A stretch of DNA of 64,000 nt from Bacteroidales bacterium (GTDB taxonomy: Bacteria > Bacteroidota > Bacteroidia > Bacteroidales > VadinHA17): contig JAIVHO010000034.1 in assembly GCA_020201035.1 (NCBI GenBank), positions 1 to 64,000 of the forward strand. The letters run 5' to 3'. Both the position numbers and the translations under genes were made by a program. Each line of letters opens with the position of its first letter. The stretch's first letter is position 1. The notes below the pieces were generated by a model. It did not search any database. It saw only the letters and a list, made by a program, of their open reading frames with translations, and was not told the DNA's origin. Shown in pieces: positions 1 through 9,523 of this stretch.

Positions 1-157
1 GCTATAGATATTCAACAGGAGAGGGAGATATAACGGCAACCGGATACCGGGCCCTGCTGGCAATTAACCTGAGGTAATAGATCATGCCGGTAACTAATCT
101 GAGGTAAGCGTTAGTATTGAGCAGCGTATAGCTCTTTCATCTTCCCTGAAGGAATGC
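1..157. other. left edge, no recognised gene
   Basis: This stretch precedes the end of the minus-strand aspartate kinase gene. A short open tail in frame 1 ends with TAA at 31-33 and another in frame 3 runs to about 76, so the 3' end of a gene lying to the left is possible, but neither tail is recognisable. The nonamer CTGAGGTAA occurs twice (about 69-77 and 99-107). Confidence 0.3.
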
Positions 158-1408
158 CTAACCGATCACAAAGCGAACCGATTTACGCGTTCGCTGTTCC
201 AGCAATACCTTTTTTCCCTCTGTAACCTTCCTTATGGCCTCCTCGGTATAGTACCTCAGAGATATCATTTCCACATCCTTATTATACAGGATTCTGAACT
301 CACCCCGCAGATCGGAGGTAAGGGCATCAATACGATCGCTGTCATTATCAACACAAACGGCTATACTTACAGCACTTGCCTGTACAAGGTTGGTCTTGAT
401 ACCGTGTCTGTAGAATAGGTGAAATATTTTCCCCAGGTTCTCCCCTATCACAAAGGAGAAGTCATTGGGCAGCAGGGAGAGCAGAACCTGATTTTCCTTT
501 CTTATAAATACCGGAACAGATTCAGTGCTGCTTTCATTTGAGCTTATCACTGTACCCGAACCGTCAGGCTGCAGGAATGATCGTACATAGAGGGGAATTC
601 CCCTGTTATGAAGGGGCTTTATGGTTTTGGGGTGAATTACCTTGGCTCCGGAGAATGACATCTCCACGGCCTCCTTGTAGCTTATATTGTCAAGCAAAGT
701 GGCATCACTCATCCAGCCCGGATCAGCATTCAGCACTCCCGGTACATCCTTCCATATCACAACACTTTCAGCCTCCAGTATATTGGCCGCGATAGCAGCA
801 GTATAGTCAGAGCCCTCTCTCCCCAGAGTTGTTGAATTACCACTGGCTGTAGCTCCTATAAACCCCTGCAAAACAAATATTTCCGCATCATCCGATTTAA
901 CAGCAGACCTGAGCCGGCGCTCCGATTCTGACCATATTACATTGGCATCACGATACCTGTCATCGGTTATCAGCACCTCACGCATATCGATCCACCTGCT
1001 CCTCAGTCCCCTCTTCCTCAGGTACTCCTCCACTATCCTTGTTGACCACAACTCACCCAGTGATACTATCTGGTCATAGAGCCAGTCGGGCCCCCGGTCA
1101 CCGGCCACCGATAAAAGATCCCTTATGCCGGCAACGGAATCACTGATCCATGCTGCTGCCCTGTTACCCTGTCCGAGGAGTTCATCAGCCACCTGCAAAT
1201 GATAATCCAGGACTGAAGCAATTGCAATATCCACCTCATGAGATGGTCTGCCACTCTGGTTAACCACATTCTCAAGTGCGTTGGTTGTTTTGCCCAGAGC
1301 AGATACCACTACCACAAGTGGTAACTGAGCACCGGCTACTATACTGTACAGATTTCTTATTGCCCCTGCATCCTTAACCGATGCTCCCCCGAATTTATAA
1401 ACAATCAT
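158..1408 (-). CDS. lysC: aspartate kinase
   Basis: Phosphorylates L-aspartate, the first step of the lysine/threonine/methionine (aspartate) family pathway in the cytoplasm. The 416-aa protein starts with the diagnostic KFGGAS motif at residues 5-10, has the amino-acid kinase segment GREGSDYTAA near residue 200, and a C-terminal part of about 100 residues of the size and position of the tandem ACT regulatory domains. It is monofunctional: no homoserine dehydrogenase domain follows. The start sits just downstream of a TAnnTTTG -7 element on the same strand, leaving a short leader. It is transcribed divergently from fbp. Feedback by an end-product amino acid through the ACT region is expected for the family, but which one cannot be read here. 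Confidence 0.95.
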   Translation of the reverse strand: MIVYKFGGASVKDAGAIRNLYSIVAGAQLPLVVVVSALGKTTNALENVVNQSGRPSHEVDIAIASVLDYHLQVADELLGQGNRAAAWISDSVAGIRDLLSVAGDRGPDWLYDQIVSLGELWSTRIVEEYLRKRGLRSRWIDMREVLITDDRYRDANVIWSESERRLRSAVKSDDAEIFVLQGFIGATASGNSTTLGREGSDYTAAIAANILEAESVVIWKDVPGVLNADPGWMSDATLLDNISYKEAVEMSFSGAKVIHPKTIKPLHNRGIPLYVRSFLQPDGSGTVISSNESSTESVPVFIRKENQVLLSLLPNDFSFVIGENLGKIFHLFYRHGIKTNLVQASAVSIAVCVDNDSDRIDALTSDLRGEFRILYNKDVEMISLRYYTEEAIRKVTEGKKVLLEQRTRKSVRFVIG

Positions 1409-1428
1409 CTCTTAATATATTTATTTGA

Positions 1429-1436
1429 CAAAATTA
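1429..1436 (-). promoter_or_regulatory. -7 promoter element of lysC
   Basis: On the minus strand this reads TAATTTTG, an exact match to the Bacteroidota -7 consensus TAnnTTTG, about 20 nt before the lysC ATG. No clear TTG -33 element is seen at the expected distance, so the call rests on the -7 box and its position. Confidence 0.5.
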
Positions 1437-1639
1437 GAATATTCTGTGGTGTATGTTCTTTTAATCATTTTTTTTTGTGAAGAGGGTTTACTATTTTTAT
1501 AATCTATTAACCCAAACATTACCAGTGAATTCCATATTTTTCTGTTATAACAGCCACATAAGATGCTGGAAGGGAGCCCGTACCCTGAATAACAGATCAT
1601 TTGACTGCACCAGACCCATAATAACTAAAACATATAAAA

Positions 1640-2653
1640 ATGAACAGTTACAATATCACAACTCTGGATGATTTTATTATCCGGAGGCAGAAGGATTATC
1701 CTGAAGCAAAGGGCGAGTTCTCCAGGCTGATGCATCATCTGGGCACAGCCGCCAAAATGGTAAGCATGAAGGTCAAAAGGGCCGGACTTTCAGATATACT
1801 GGGGCAGTCACAAAACATGAATGTGCAGGGAGAGATACAGCAGAAGCTGGACGTTTACGCTGATGAAGTATTTACTGCAGCTCTTCTCTCAAGCGGTGAA
1901 TGCTGTGGTGTGGCAACAGAGGAGAACCAGAACATCATCACCTTCACCCATGAGTTCGCGGTTAACGGCAAATATATTGTCTGCATTGACCCTCTTGACG
2001 GATCAGCTAATATTGATGCCAACGTAAGCGTGGGAACCATTTTCTCAATTTACAGAAGGGTAAGCCAGAGGGGAGAGCAGGTTTCAGAGATTGATTTCCT
2101 GCAGCCTGGCACAAAGCAGGTTGCTGCCGGGTATGTTATCTACGGATCTTCAACCATGTTGGTCTACTCCACTGGCAACGGGGTTAATGGTTTCACCCTT
2201 GATCCCTCCCTGGGCGAGTTCTGCCTGTCACACCCAGGCATGATGCATTCTGAGAAAGGCAGGATCTATTCGGTCAATGAAGGTAACTACATCAAATTTC
2301 CCGAGGGGGTCAAAAAGTATATAAAATATTGCCAGGAGAATGACACTGAAACAGAGCGCCCATATATTTCAAGGTATATCGGTTCCCTGGTCTCTGATTT
2401 TCACCGTAACCTGCTAAAAGGAGGTATTTATCTCTATCCTGAGAGCAAGAACTACCCCACTGGTAAGCTGCGACTGGTATATGAATGCAACCCCATGTCT
2501 TTTCTTGCAGAACATTCGGGAGGGATGGGTTCAGACGGCTCCGGGAGGGTACTTACCATAGTACCTGAATCGCTACACCAGAGAATCCCCTTTTATACCG
2601 GGTCAACGGAGATGGTAAAGAGAGTGGAAAAGTTTATTGCTGAAAACCAGTAG
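1640..2653 (+). CDS. fbp: fructose-1,6-bisphosphatase, class I
   Basis: Hydrolyses fructose 1,6-bisphosphate to fructose 6-phosphate in gluconeogenesis. The protein has 337 aa, the usual class I length. The metal/phosphate-binding motif IDPLDGS lies at residues 116-122 and is preceded by the acidic EE pair (ATEEN) expected for the second metal ligand site. The C-terminal part carries the sugar-phosphate binding region ([11 protein letters not shown], then the end of the family fold). It has its own ATG with an A-rich upstream stretch and no Shine-Dalgarno. mfd starts about 57 bp downstream from its own probable promoter, so the two are not clearly one operon. Confidence 0.95.
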   Translation: MNSYNITTLDDFIIRRQKDYPEAKGEFSRLMHHLGTAAKMVSMKVKRAGLSDILGQSQNMNVQGEIQQKLDVYADEVFTAALLSSGECCGVATEENQNIITFTHEFAVNGKYIVCIDPLDGSANIDANVSVGTIFSIYRRVSQRGEQVSEIDFLQPGTKQVAAGYVIYGSSTMLVYSTGNGVNGFTLDPSLGEFCLSHPGMMHSEKGRIYSVNEGNYIKFPEGVKKYIKYCQENDTETERPYISRYIGSLVSDFHRNLLKGGIYLYPESKNYPTGKLRLVYECNPMSFLAEHSGGMGSDGSGRVLTIVPESLHQRIPFYTGSTEMVKRVEKFIAENQ

Positions 2654-2662
2654 ATAACTTTT

Positions 2663-2692
2663 TTGCGGGAGTGCTTACTATTTGTAATTTTG
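2663..2692 (+). promoter_or_regulatory. promoter of mfd (TTG-N19-TAATTTTG)
   Basis: A -33 type TTG at 2663-2665 and a -7 box TAATTTTG at 2685-2692 are separated by 19 nt, matching the Bacteroidota sigma-ABfr consensus TTG-N19-21-TAnnTTTG. The ATG at 2710 lies 17 nt after the -7 box. The possible GTG start at 2671 lies inside this promoter and is therefore unlikely. Confidence 0.6.
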
Positions 2693-2709
2693 CCTCCCAA
2701 TTTCAGAAT

Positions 2710-5700
2710 ATGACCGTTAGTGAATTAAGAAAACTTTATTCACGGCATACTTCATTTGCCGCATTCCGTGATGAACTTACATCAGGAGCCATTACGCACA
2801 GCTTCATGGAAGGGTTGACAGGATCATCTGCCGCCCTTCTCCTTGCTGCATTATATGACTCGCTGCAATCGACACATCTTGTTATATTGCCCGAGAAAGA
2901 AGAGGCGGCATATTTTTATAATGACCTGCTGGCTCTTCTTGAGGGTGAGCATGTCTTTTTCTTTCCCTCTGCCTATAAAAGGTCAGTACAATATGGACAG
3001 AAAGATTCATCCGGGATCGTACTCCGGACAGAGGTGATGAATCATCTGGCTTCGGGCAAGAGGAAATGCATAGTTGTCTCATATGCAGAGGCTGTAATGG
3101 AGAGAGTTATCAGCCGGCGGAACCTTAAGCTCAAGACACTGACCATAGGTGAAGGTGACTCTCTCTCAATGGAATTTATTGAGGAGCTGCTGAGAGAATA
3201 TAATTTCAACAGGGTAGATTTTGTGTATGAACCCGGGCAGTATGCAGTAAGGGGCAGCCTGATAGACCTGTTCTCTTTCAGCAGCGATAAACCGTGCAGG
3301 ATAGATTTTTTCGGAAACCGGGTAGAGAGCATAAGATCTTTTGATGCTGATTCACAGCTCTCTGTAAAACGGATGAAGGAGGTATCGGTAATACCTGATA
3401 TACAGGAACTGCCGGAGGAGGAAATGTCCGAAACGCTTCCGGGTTTCCTTTCACCCTCCTCAGTTATCTGGTCCAGGGATTTCGGTTTTATTATTGACCG
3501 TATTAATACCATTTACGATTCACGCTGGTCAGGGGAGGAGGGTGAACCGGGAAATAAGAGAGGCATGGCTATTACAGGCCACCACCTGGCTTCGGAGATT
3601 GCTAAATTCAGAACAGCCGAGCTGGGGGGTAAAAGCTATTTTGATACCGGTAAATATATCTTCACCACGGAACCGCAGCCACAGTTCAATAAGAATTTTG
3701 AGATTGTCGCCGGAAGCCTTACAAGAAAAAGTGAAGAAGGTTATACAAATCTGGTCGTATCCGAGAGCGAGATACAGCTGGAAAGGTTAAGGGATATATT
3801 TGCAGAGACGAGCCCGGGCGTGGATTTTACCCCCCTTGTCATCAACCTGCACCAGGGTTTCAGTGACCCCCTGCTGAAGATTAATATTTATACTGATCAC
3901 CAGATCTTTGACAGGTATCACAAGTTCAGGATAAAAGGATCTTTTTCGCACCGTGAAAGCATCACCATTAAGGAGATCACCAGCCTGAACCCGGGAGACT
4001 ATGTGGTACATATAGATCACGGCATAGGCAGGTTCGGTGGACTTGAGAAGATAGAGGTCAACGGCAAGGTACAGGAAGCGATAAAGCTTGTGTACCGCGA
4101 CAATGATATACTGTTTGTCGGGATACATGCCCTCCACAGGATATCAAAATACCGGGGGAAAGACAACAGTGAACCCAAAATATACAAACTGGGATCAGGG
4201 GCATGGCAAAAGCTTAAATCAGGAACCAAGAAAAAGGTCAAGGACATTGCCCGGGAGCTTATACTGCTCTACTCAAAGAGAATGACGGAGGAGGGTTTTG
4301 GATTCACACCTGACTCCTTCCTGCAAAGGGAACTTGAGGCTTCGTTTATCTATGATGATACTCCTGACCAGGTAACTGCCACCACACTGGTAAAAGAGGA
4401 TATGGAGCGGCCTCATCCTATGGACAGGCTGATATGCGGTGATGTGGGCTTCGGTAAAACAGAGATTGCTGTAAGAGCCGCTTTCAAGGCGGCAACAGAC
4501 AATAAGCAGACTGCACTCCTTGTTCCTACTACCATTCTTGCCCTTCAGCACTATCAAACCTTTTCGGACCGGTTAAAGGATTTTCCGGTTAAGATTGATT
4601 ACATCAGCCGCCACCGAAGTGGGGCTGACCAGCGGAAGATTCTTGAATCACTTAAAAAAGGAGAAATTGATATTATAATTGGTACTCATAAGCTTGTAAG
4701 CAGGGATGTTGCATTCCGCGATCTCGGACTCCTTATAATTGATGAGGAGCAGCGTTTCGGGGTAGCGGTGAAGGATAAGCTGAAAAGGATCAAGGTAAAT
4801 GTTGACACTCTAACTCTTACAGCCACACCCATACCCAGAACCCTGCAGTTTTCACTTATGGGAGCAAGGGATCTTTCTGTTATCAACACTCCTCCTCCCA
4901 ACAGGATGCCTATCATTACGGAGCTTCACGGGTTTAATGAAGATATTATCAGGGAAGGAATTGAGTATGAGCTTAACCGTAATGGTCAGATATTCTTTAT
5001 CCATAACAGGGTGGAAAATATCAGGGAAGTAGAGGCCCTGATCCGGAGAATCAATCCCGGCATAAAGAGTGCAGTGGTTCACGGTCAGATGGAAGGACGC
5101 GATGTGGAAAACATAATGTTCGGCTTTGTGCACGGAGATTATGATGTTCTTATTGCAACAACCATTATTGAGTCGGGACTCGATATCCCGAACGCAAATA
5201 CAATCTTTATAAATAATGCTCAGAACTTCGGTCTCTCAGAACTACATCAGCTGAGGGGAAGAGTGGGCAGATCAAATAAAAAGGCATTCTGCTACCTTCT
5301 TGCACCGCCCCTTAACATGGTTACAGGCGAGGCAAGAAGAAGACTCCGGGCCATAGAGGAGTTTTCAGAGCTGGGAAGCGGATTCAATATCGCAATGCAG
5401 GATCTTGATATCAGGGGTGCCGGAAACCTGCTTGGCGGTGAGCAGAGCGGATTCATTGCCGATGTGGGATTTGAGACGTACCAGAGGATTTTGAAGGAGG
5501 CCGTCTCCGAACTCAGGGAGAGCGAATTTGCAGATATCGGATTTGCAGAGAGCGTTGGAGATGATACAGGGCAACCGGTGGAACAGCATGAAAAGAGCTA
5601 TATTACCGACTGCCAGATTGAAACCGACTTTGAGATAATGATTCCTGAAAGTTATGTATCAAGCATATCCGAAAGAATAAGGCTCTACAGGGAACTGAAC

Positions 5701-6099
5701 GATATAGGTGACGATAATGATCTGGGCCGGTATGCGGAAAGGCTTACCGACAGGTTCGGAAATATCCCGCCACAGACAATTGAACTGCTCAATCTCGTTC
5801 AACTGCGGCGCGAAGCCTCGCAACTGGCAATTGAAAAGATAATAATGAAAAACGGGGTTATGATATGCAGTTTCGTCTCCGATCCCGGATCTCAGTTTTA
5901 CTCAGGATCCCTTTTCAGATCAATTATTTCCCATGTCGCAGCTTTTCATACAAACGCAAGAATCAAGCATACAGATAAAAAGCTTACAATAACCTTCCCT
6001 GGAATAGGTGATGTAAAGAGTGCCATTAACCTGATTAGTGCCCTGGCAGAACAATCGGGTGCCAGAGCCAATAATAGGCAGCATCATAACAGCAATTAA
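2710..6099 (+). CDS. mfd: transcription-repair coupling factor
   Basis: ATP-dependent translocase that removes RNA polymerase stalled at DNA damage and recruits the UvrABC machinery. From ATG 2710 the product is about 1129 aa. In order it shows the UvrB-like N-terminal region, the RNA polymerase-interaction (CarD-like) domain around GDYVVHIDHGIGRFGG, the RecG-like translocase with Walker A GDVGFGKTE and DEEQ box IIDEEQRFG, the helicase C domain with QLRGRVGRS, and the C-terminal TRCF domain. An in-frame GTG at 2671 would add 13 residues, but it overlaps a good promoter, so the ATG is preferred. A U-tract hairpin follows the gene. Confidence 0.95.
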   Translation: MTVSELRKLYSRHTSFAAFRDELTSGAITHSFMEGLTGSSAALLLAALYDSLQSTHLVILPEKEEAAYFYNDLLALLEGEHVFFFPSAYKRSVQYGQKDSSGIVLRTEVMNHLASGKRKCIVVSYAEAVMERVISRRNLKLKTLTIGEGDSLSMEFIEELLREYNFNRVDFVYEPGQYAVRGSLIDLFSFSSDKPCRIDFFGNRVESIRSFDADSQLSVKRMKEVSVIPDIQELPEEEMSETLPGFLSPSSVIWSRDFGFIIDRINTIYDSRWSGEEGEPGNKRGMAITGHHLASEIAKFRTAELGGKSYFDTGKYIFTTEPQPQFNKNFEIVAGSLTRKSEEGYTNLVVSESEIQLERLRDIFAETSPGVDFTPLVINLHQGFSDPLLKINIYTDHQIFDRYHKFRIKGSFSHRESITIKEITSLNPGDYVVHIDHGIGRFGGLEKIEVNGKVQEAIKLVYRDNDILFVGIHALHRISKYRGKDNSEPKIYKLGSGAWQKLKSGTKKKVKDIARELILLYSKRMTEEGFGFTPDSFLQRELEASFIYDDTPDQVTATTLVKEDMERPHPMDRLICGDVGFGKTEIAVRAAFKAATDNKQTALLVPTTILALQHYQTFSDRLKDFPVKIDYISRHRSGADQRKILESLKKGEIDIIIGTHKLVSRDVAFRDLGLLIIDEEQRFGVAVKDKLKRIKVNVDTLTLTATPIPRTLQFSLMGARDLSVINTPPPNRMPIITELHGFNEDIIREGIEYELNRNGQIFFIHNRVENIREVEALIRRINPGIKSAVVHGQMEGRDVENIMFGFVHGDYDVLIATTIIESGLDIPNANTIFINNAQNFGLSELHQLRGRVGRSNKKAFCYLLAPPLNMVTGEARRRLRAIEEFSELGSGFNIAMQDLDIRGAGNLLGGEQSGFIADVGFETYQRILKEAVSELRESEFADIGFAESVGDDTGQPVEQHEKSYITDCQIETDFEIMIPESYVSSISERIRLYRELNDIGDDNDLGRYAERLTDRFGNIPPQTIELLNLVQLRREASQLAIEKIIMKNGVMICSFVSDPGSQFYSGSLFRSIISHVAAFHTNARIKHTDKKLTITFPGIGDVKSAINLISALAEQSGARANNRQHHNSN

Positions 6100-6110
6100 T
6101 TATATATGAG

Positions 6111-6131
6111 AGAAGAAGGCTCTTCTTTTTT
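6111..6131 (+). terminator. intrinsic terminator after mfd
   Basis: AGAAGA (6111-6116) and TCTTCT (6121-6126) form a 6-bp stem with loop AGGC, followed by a run of T to 6131. It lies 12 bp after the mfd stop codon. Confidence 0.6.
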
Positions 6132-6145
6132 GACCGGATAATTTC

Positions 6146-6153
6146 TATTTTTG
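6146..6153 (+). promoter_or_regulatory. -7 promoter element of coaX
   Basis: TATTTTTG matches the Bacteroidota -7 consensus TAnnTTTG and lies only 10 nt before the coaX ATG, implying a very short leader. A TTG at 6130-6132 is too close (13 nt) for a normal -33 element, so the upstream element is not assigned. Confidence 0.5.
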
Positions 6154-6163
6154 ACCCCATTGA

Positions 6164-6901
6164 ATGAATATCGCAGTTGACATAGGAAACAGCTGGTCCA
6201 AGATCGGAATCTTCAACGGGAGTCTGAAAGGTGAGGTTCTCCGGGTAGGGAACAGCACTGTATCAGACCATATAACAAGGATAGCTGACAGGCAACAAGG
6301 CCCCTGCAGGTTTGTTATTTCTGCCGTAGGTGTTGACAACCGGCTGGCCGACCGGCTTGCTGAGCTGAGTGATACAGATCCCCTTTATGTTACAGCATCG
6401 GCAAACCTTCCCTTCACAATAGGCTACAAGTCCCCTGACACGCTGGGATCAGACCGGATTGCAGCGGTTGCCGGGGCATACAATAAGTTTCCCGGAATGA
6501 ACGTTCTGGTAATTGATGCGGGCACCGCGGTTACCTATGACATCCTTCGCTCTGACAGTGTATGGCCGGGCGGGAGTATCTCTCCGGGAATGAGAACCCG
6601 GTTTATGTCACTCAATATATTTACTGAGAAATTACCTCTGGTGGAAAGCAGCAACACATGGGAAATCACAGGTAATGATACTGTTTCAGCCATAAGATCG
6701 GGTGTCCAATCAGGGTTGATTTTTGAAATAAATGAGTATATTCGCACTTTTAAAAACAAATATAAAGAGCTGAAGGTACTGGTTACCGGTGGCGACGGAA
6801 GCTTTCTGGCAGATAAACTGTCACATGAAACAACAGTAGCTCCCGATCTGGTTCTGGAAGGGCTCAATCATATATTGAACTATAATGTTAAACAAGCTTA
6901 G
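6164..6901 (+). CDS. coaX: type III pantothenate kinase
   Basis: Phosphorylates pantothenate, the first step of coenzyme A synthesis. The 245-aa protein has the ASKHA phosphate-binding loop DIGNSWSK at residues 5-12, the family motif LGSDRIAAVAGAY near residues 89-102, and DAGTAVTYD near residues 116-124, followed by a GGSISPGM segment. It is the first gene of a plus-strand cluster whose next gene begins 17 bp before the coaX stop codon, indicating translational coupling. The same order (coaX, OMP, TPR, LptC, CNNM) is, from general knowledge, common in Bacteroidales. Confidence 0.93.
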   Translation: MNIAVDIGNSWSKIGIFNGSLKGEVLRVGNSTVSDHITRIADRQQGPCRFVISAVGVDNRLADRLAELSDTDPLYVTASANLPFTIGYKSPDTLGSDRIAAVAGAYNKFPGMNVLVIDAGTAVTYDILRSDSVWPGGSISPGMRTRFMSLNIFTEKLPLVESSNTWEITGNDTVSAIRSGVQSGLIFEINEYIRTFKNKYKELKVLVTGGDGSFLADKLSHETTVAPDLVLEGLNHILNYNVKQA

Positions 6902-8177
6902 AATATCACTTTTCCTGCTGATTGTTACCATTGGGCAGGTCACCGCGCAGAAGATGGTAAACTCACCCTATGCCAGATTCGGCCCCGGAACTCTTGAGCC
7001 GGCCGGATTGTTTAAATCACTCAGCATGGGGGGAGCCGCAACCGCTCTGAGGGATCCGCTTACTATCAATTTCGTTAACCCGGCATCATATGCTGGCGTT
7101 GATACAAACTCCTTTGTTTTCGATTTCGGGCTCGACTACAGAATGATTGCACTTTCTGACGGAGAGAACAGAGAACTTTCAGATGACTTTAATTTCCATC
7201 ATGTTGTCATGAGCTTCCCCCTTACCAAAAGATCAGGTTTTGCTTTTGGTCTGGTGCCCTACAGCAGCGGCTACTATAATATTTCAGCCGAAACACTCCC
7301 GGGTGATGCAGACTATGATCCGCTGATCGGGGAAACAGTGAATATCCATAAGGGAACGGGAAGCTTCAACAAGTTTTTTGCAGGAGCAGCAGTTGCACCG
7401 GTCAAAAACCTTTCAATAGGGGTTAACATAGAGTTTCTGTTTGGTTCAATTGAGAGATCAAACAATTTTCTCTTCAACTCAGGGACAAACTATTACAATA
7501 ACCGCACCAGCGAAACAATTCTTCTCAGAGGACACAACTTTGTTTACGGCCTGCAGTATGGAATCAACCTGAGTGAAACAAGGATGCTCACGGCAGGAGT
7601 AACCTATTCCGCAGGCAAGGACTATAAGGCTGATTATGAAAGTCTGGCCGCCCGCTACTCTCTCTACACCGGAAGCTTCTACAGTACTGACACCCTCTCC
7701 TATGAAGGAGGAACAGAGGCAATATTGACCTTGCCCCAGCAGCTCTCTTTCGGTATCAACTATACGGTAACCGACAGGTTGACGATTCTGGCAGACTATA
7801 CAACCACAAAGTGGTCTGAGGCTCAGTTTCCGGGGTATGATCAGTACCTTACAGACAGAAACAGTATTAACGCAGGAATATCATTTATTCCGGATAAGAC
7901 ATCAAACTCCCGGTTTCTGGATAGGGTAGAATACAGGCTGGGCGGTCATACTGCAAAAAGCCATCTGGTGGTAAACGGAGAGCAGCTAAAAGAGTTTGGC
8001 ATTACTTTTGGAGCAGGGTTACCGATGAACCGTTCCAAATCGATGATAAATCTGTTTCTTGGGTACGGTACACGAAAAGGCTCTTTTGAGAACGATTTGC
8101 ATAATGAGACTTACTTTAACTTCGGACTGAGTTTTAACTTTTATGACAACTGGTTTGAAAAGAGAAAATATAACTAA
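6885..8177 (+). CDS. outer-membrane beta-barrel protein of the coaX-lptC cluster
   Basis: A 430-aa protein with an N-terminal signal peptide (hydrophobic residues about 5-20, ending TAQK). The mature part begins with NSPYARFGPGTLEPAG, then shows alternating beta-strand patterns rich in aromatic and Gly residues and ends in FNFGLSFNFYDNW, typical of a FadL/PorP-type outer-membrane barrel. The start overlaps coaX by 17 bp; the next gene follows after 11 bp. Position beside an LptC-like lipoprotein suggests an envelope-biogenesis role, but substrate and partner are unknown. No close named family is claimed. Confidence 0.8.
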   Translation: MLNKLRISLFLLIVTIGQVTAQKMVNSPYARFGPGTLEPAGLFKSLSMGGAATALRDPLTINFVNPASYAGVDTNSFVFDFGLDYRMIALSDGENRELSDDFNFHHVVMSFPLTKRSGFAFGLVPYSSGYYNISAETLPGDADYDPLIGETVNIHKGTGSFNKFFAGAAVAPVKNLSIGVNIEFLFGSIERSNNFLFNSGTNYYNNRTSETILLRGHNFVYGLQYGINLSETRMLTAGVTYSAGKDYKADYESLAARYSLYTGSFYSTDTLSYEGGTEAILTLPQQLSFGINYTVTDRLTILADYTTTKWSEAQFPGYDQYLTDRNSINAGISFIPDKTSNSRFLDRVEYRLGGHTAKSHLVVNGEQLKEFGITFGAGLPMNRSKSMINLFLGYGTRKGSFENDLHNETYFNFGLSFNFYDNWFEKRKYN

Positions 8178-8188
8178 AACTTAAAGAG

Positions 8189-9523
8189 ATGAGATCAATT
8201 TTACCTAAAACGTTAACACTGTTATTCCTTTTTCTGGTAACTCTTCCACTATCGGCACAAAAGGGTATTGAGGACGGAAGTAAATTCGGTCATAATGAGG
8301 ATAGCGTCAACTGCCGTAAAAACCTCTCCCTATACAGAACCTATTACGACCAGGAAAATTTCGAAATGGCTCTTGACTTCTGGAGACCGGTATTTTTTGA
8401 ATGCCCCGCCTCATCTGCCAATCTTCATCTTCATGGCATAACAATGTTCAAAACACTCTATGCACAAACTTCAGACAAGGCATATATAGATTCAATGAAT
8501 ATGGTTTATGATGCCAGAATAAAATATTTTGGAAGGGAAGGATATAATGAAGCAAGAAGGGGAATGGATCTATGGTCATTTGGTCAGAACGGAGACATTG
8601 ATCTTCTGCAGGAATCATTCAACTCCTTTGAGAAGGCTCTTGAACTTGACGGACGTAACACTGATCCCAACACCCTGACGCTTTTTATGGGTGTTACCCA
8701 GAAGCTTTTTGATCTGGGTGTCTTCAACAATGGAGATGTTATTACCAATTATGGCAAAGTAATGGATATTATTGAGCCACGCATTGCTGCAGCCAGTAAA
8801 GCCACTGATATTGCAGCCCGTGATAACATTGACATGATTTTCAAGGCTGGCGGAGCAGCGGACTGTGACGGACTGATAAATTACTTTTCAGGCAAAATAA
8901 AGGAGTCACCGGATGATACAGAACTGCTGAAAAAGGTTCTCTCTCTTCTGGATGATGCAGCATGTACTGAATCAGACCTCTACTTTGCAGCAGCAGAGAG
9001 CCTTTATGAGCATGAGAAGTCAGCTACATCTGCAGCTCATCTTGCTCAGATGAACTTTGACCGCGGACAGATGAACAGGGCAGAACATTACTTTAAGGAG
9101 GCTATCTCCCTTGAAGAGGAAACAACCCGTAAATCAAGTTATTATACCAAACTGGCAGCTATCAGGCTTAATGATAAGGATAATCGCGCCGCAAGGGACT
9201 ATGCCAGACAGGCAATAGAACTGAACCCTGCAAGCGGTACACCCTATATGATTATAGGAAACGCATATGCAGGCGTAAAGGTTAGCGATGACGAATTTGA
9301 AAACCAGGCAGTATACTGGGTTGCTGTTGATTACTTCCAGAAAGCAAAGCAGGTTGATCCCTCACTGACATCCAATGTAAGCGAATATATCTCCATCTAT
9401 TCAGGCATCTTCCCCACAAAGACGGAGTGTTTCTTCAGGTCAATAACAGAGGAGGGTGCTCCCTATAAGGTTGGAGGCTGGATTAATGAGACAACAACTG
9501 TAAGGTTCAGAAAAGAGAGTTGA
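8189..9523 (+). CDS. secreted tetratricopeptide-repeat protein
   Basis: A 444-aa protein with a signal peptide (LTLLFLFLVTLPLSAQ, residues about 9-24) followed by helical repeats. TPR-like units are seen around the segment FNSFEKALELDGRN, in the C-terminal half (AEHYFKEAISLEEE; ARDYARQAIELNPASGTPY) and near AVDYFQKAKQVDPS. It is probably periplasmic and acts as a protein-interaction scaffold. It sits between a barrel protein and an LptC-like lipoprotein and its stop codon overlaps the TTG start of the latter. A specific partner cannot be named from sequence. Confidence 0.85.
   Translation: MRSILPKTLTLLFLFLVTLPLSAQKGIEDGSKFGHNEDSVNCRKNLSLYRTYYDQENFEMALDFWRPVFFECPASSANLHLHGITMFKTLYAQTSDKAYIDSMNMVYDARIKYFGREGYNEARRGMDLWSFGQNGDIDLLQESFNSFEKALELDGRNTDPNTLTLFMGVTQKLFDLGVFNNGDVITNYGKVMDIIEPRIAAASKATDIAARDNIDMIFKAGGAADCDGLINYFSGKIKESPDDTELLKKVLSLLDDAACTESDLYFAAAESLYEHEKSATSAAHLAQMNFDRGQMNRAEHYFKEAISLEEETTRKSSYYTKLAAIRLNDKDNRAARDYARQAIELNPASGTPYMIIGNAYAGVKVSDDEFENQAVYWVAVDYFQKAKQVDPSLTSNVSEYISIYSGIFPTKTECFFRSITEEGAPYKVGGWINETTTVRFRKES

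Noticed and set aside
1477-1671. Plus-strand ORF upstream of fbp
   Set aside because: It ends inside fbp in another frame, has no family likeness, and lies in AT-rich leader sequence.
2671-2709. GTG start adding 13 residues to Mfd
   Set aside because: Start codon falls between the -33 and -7 elements of a good promoter.
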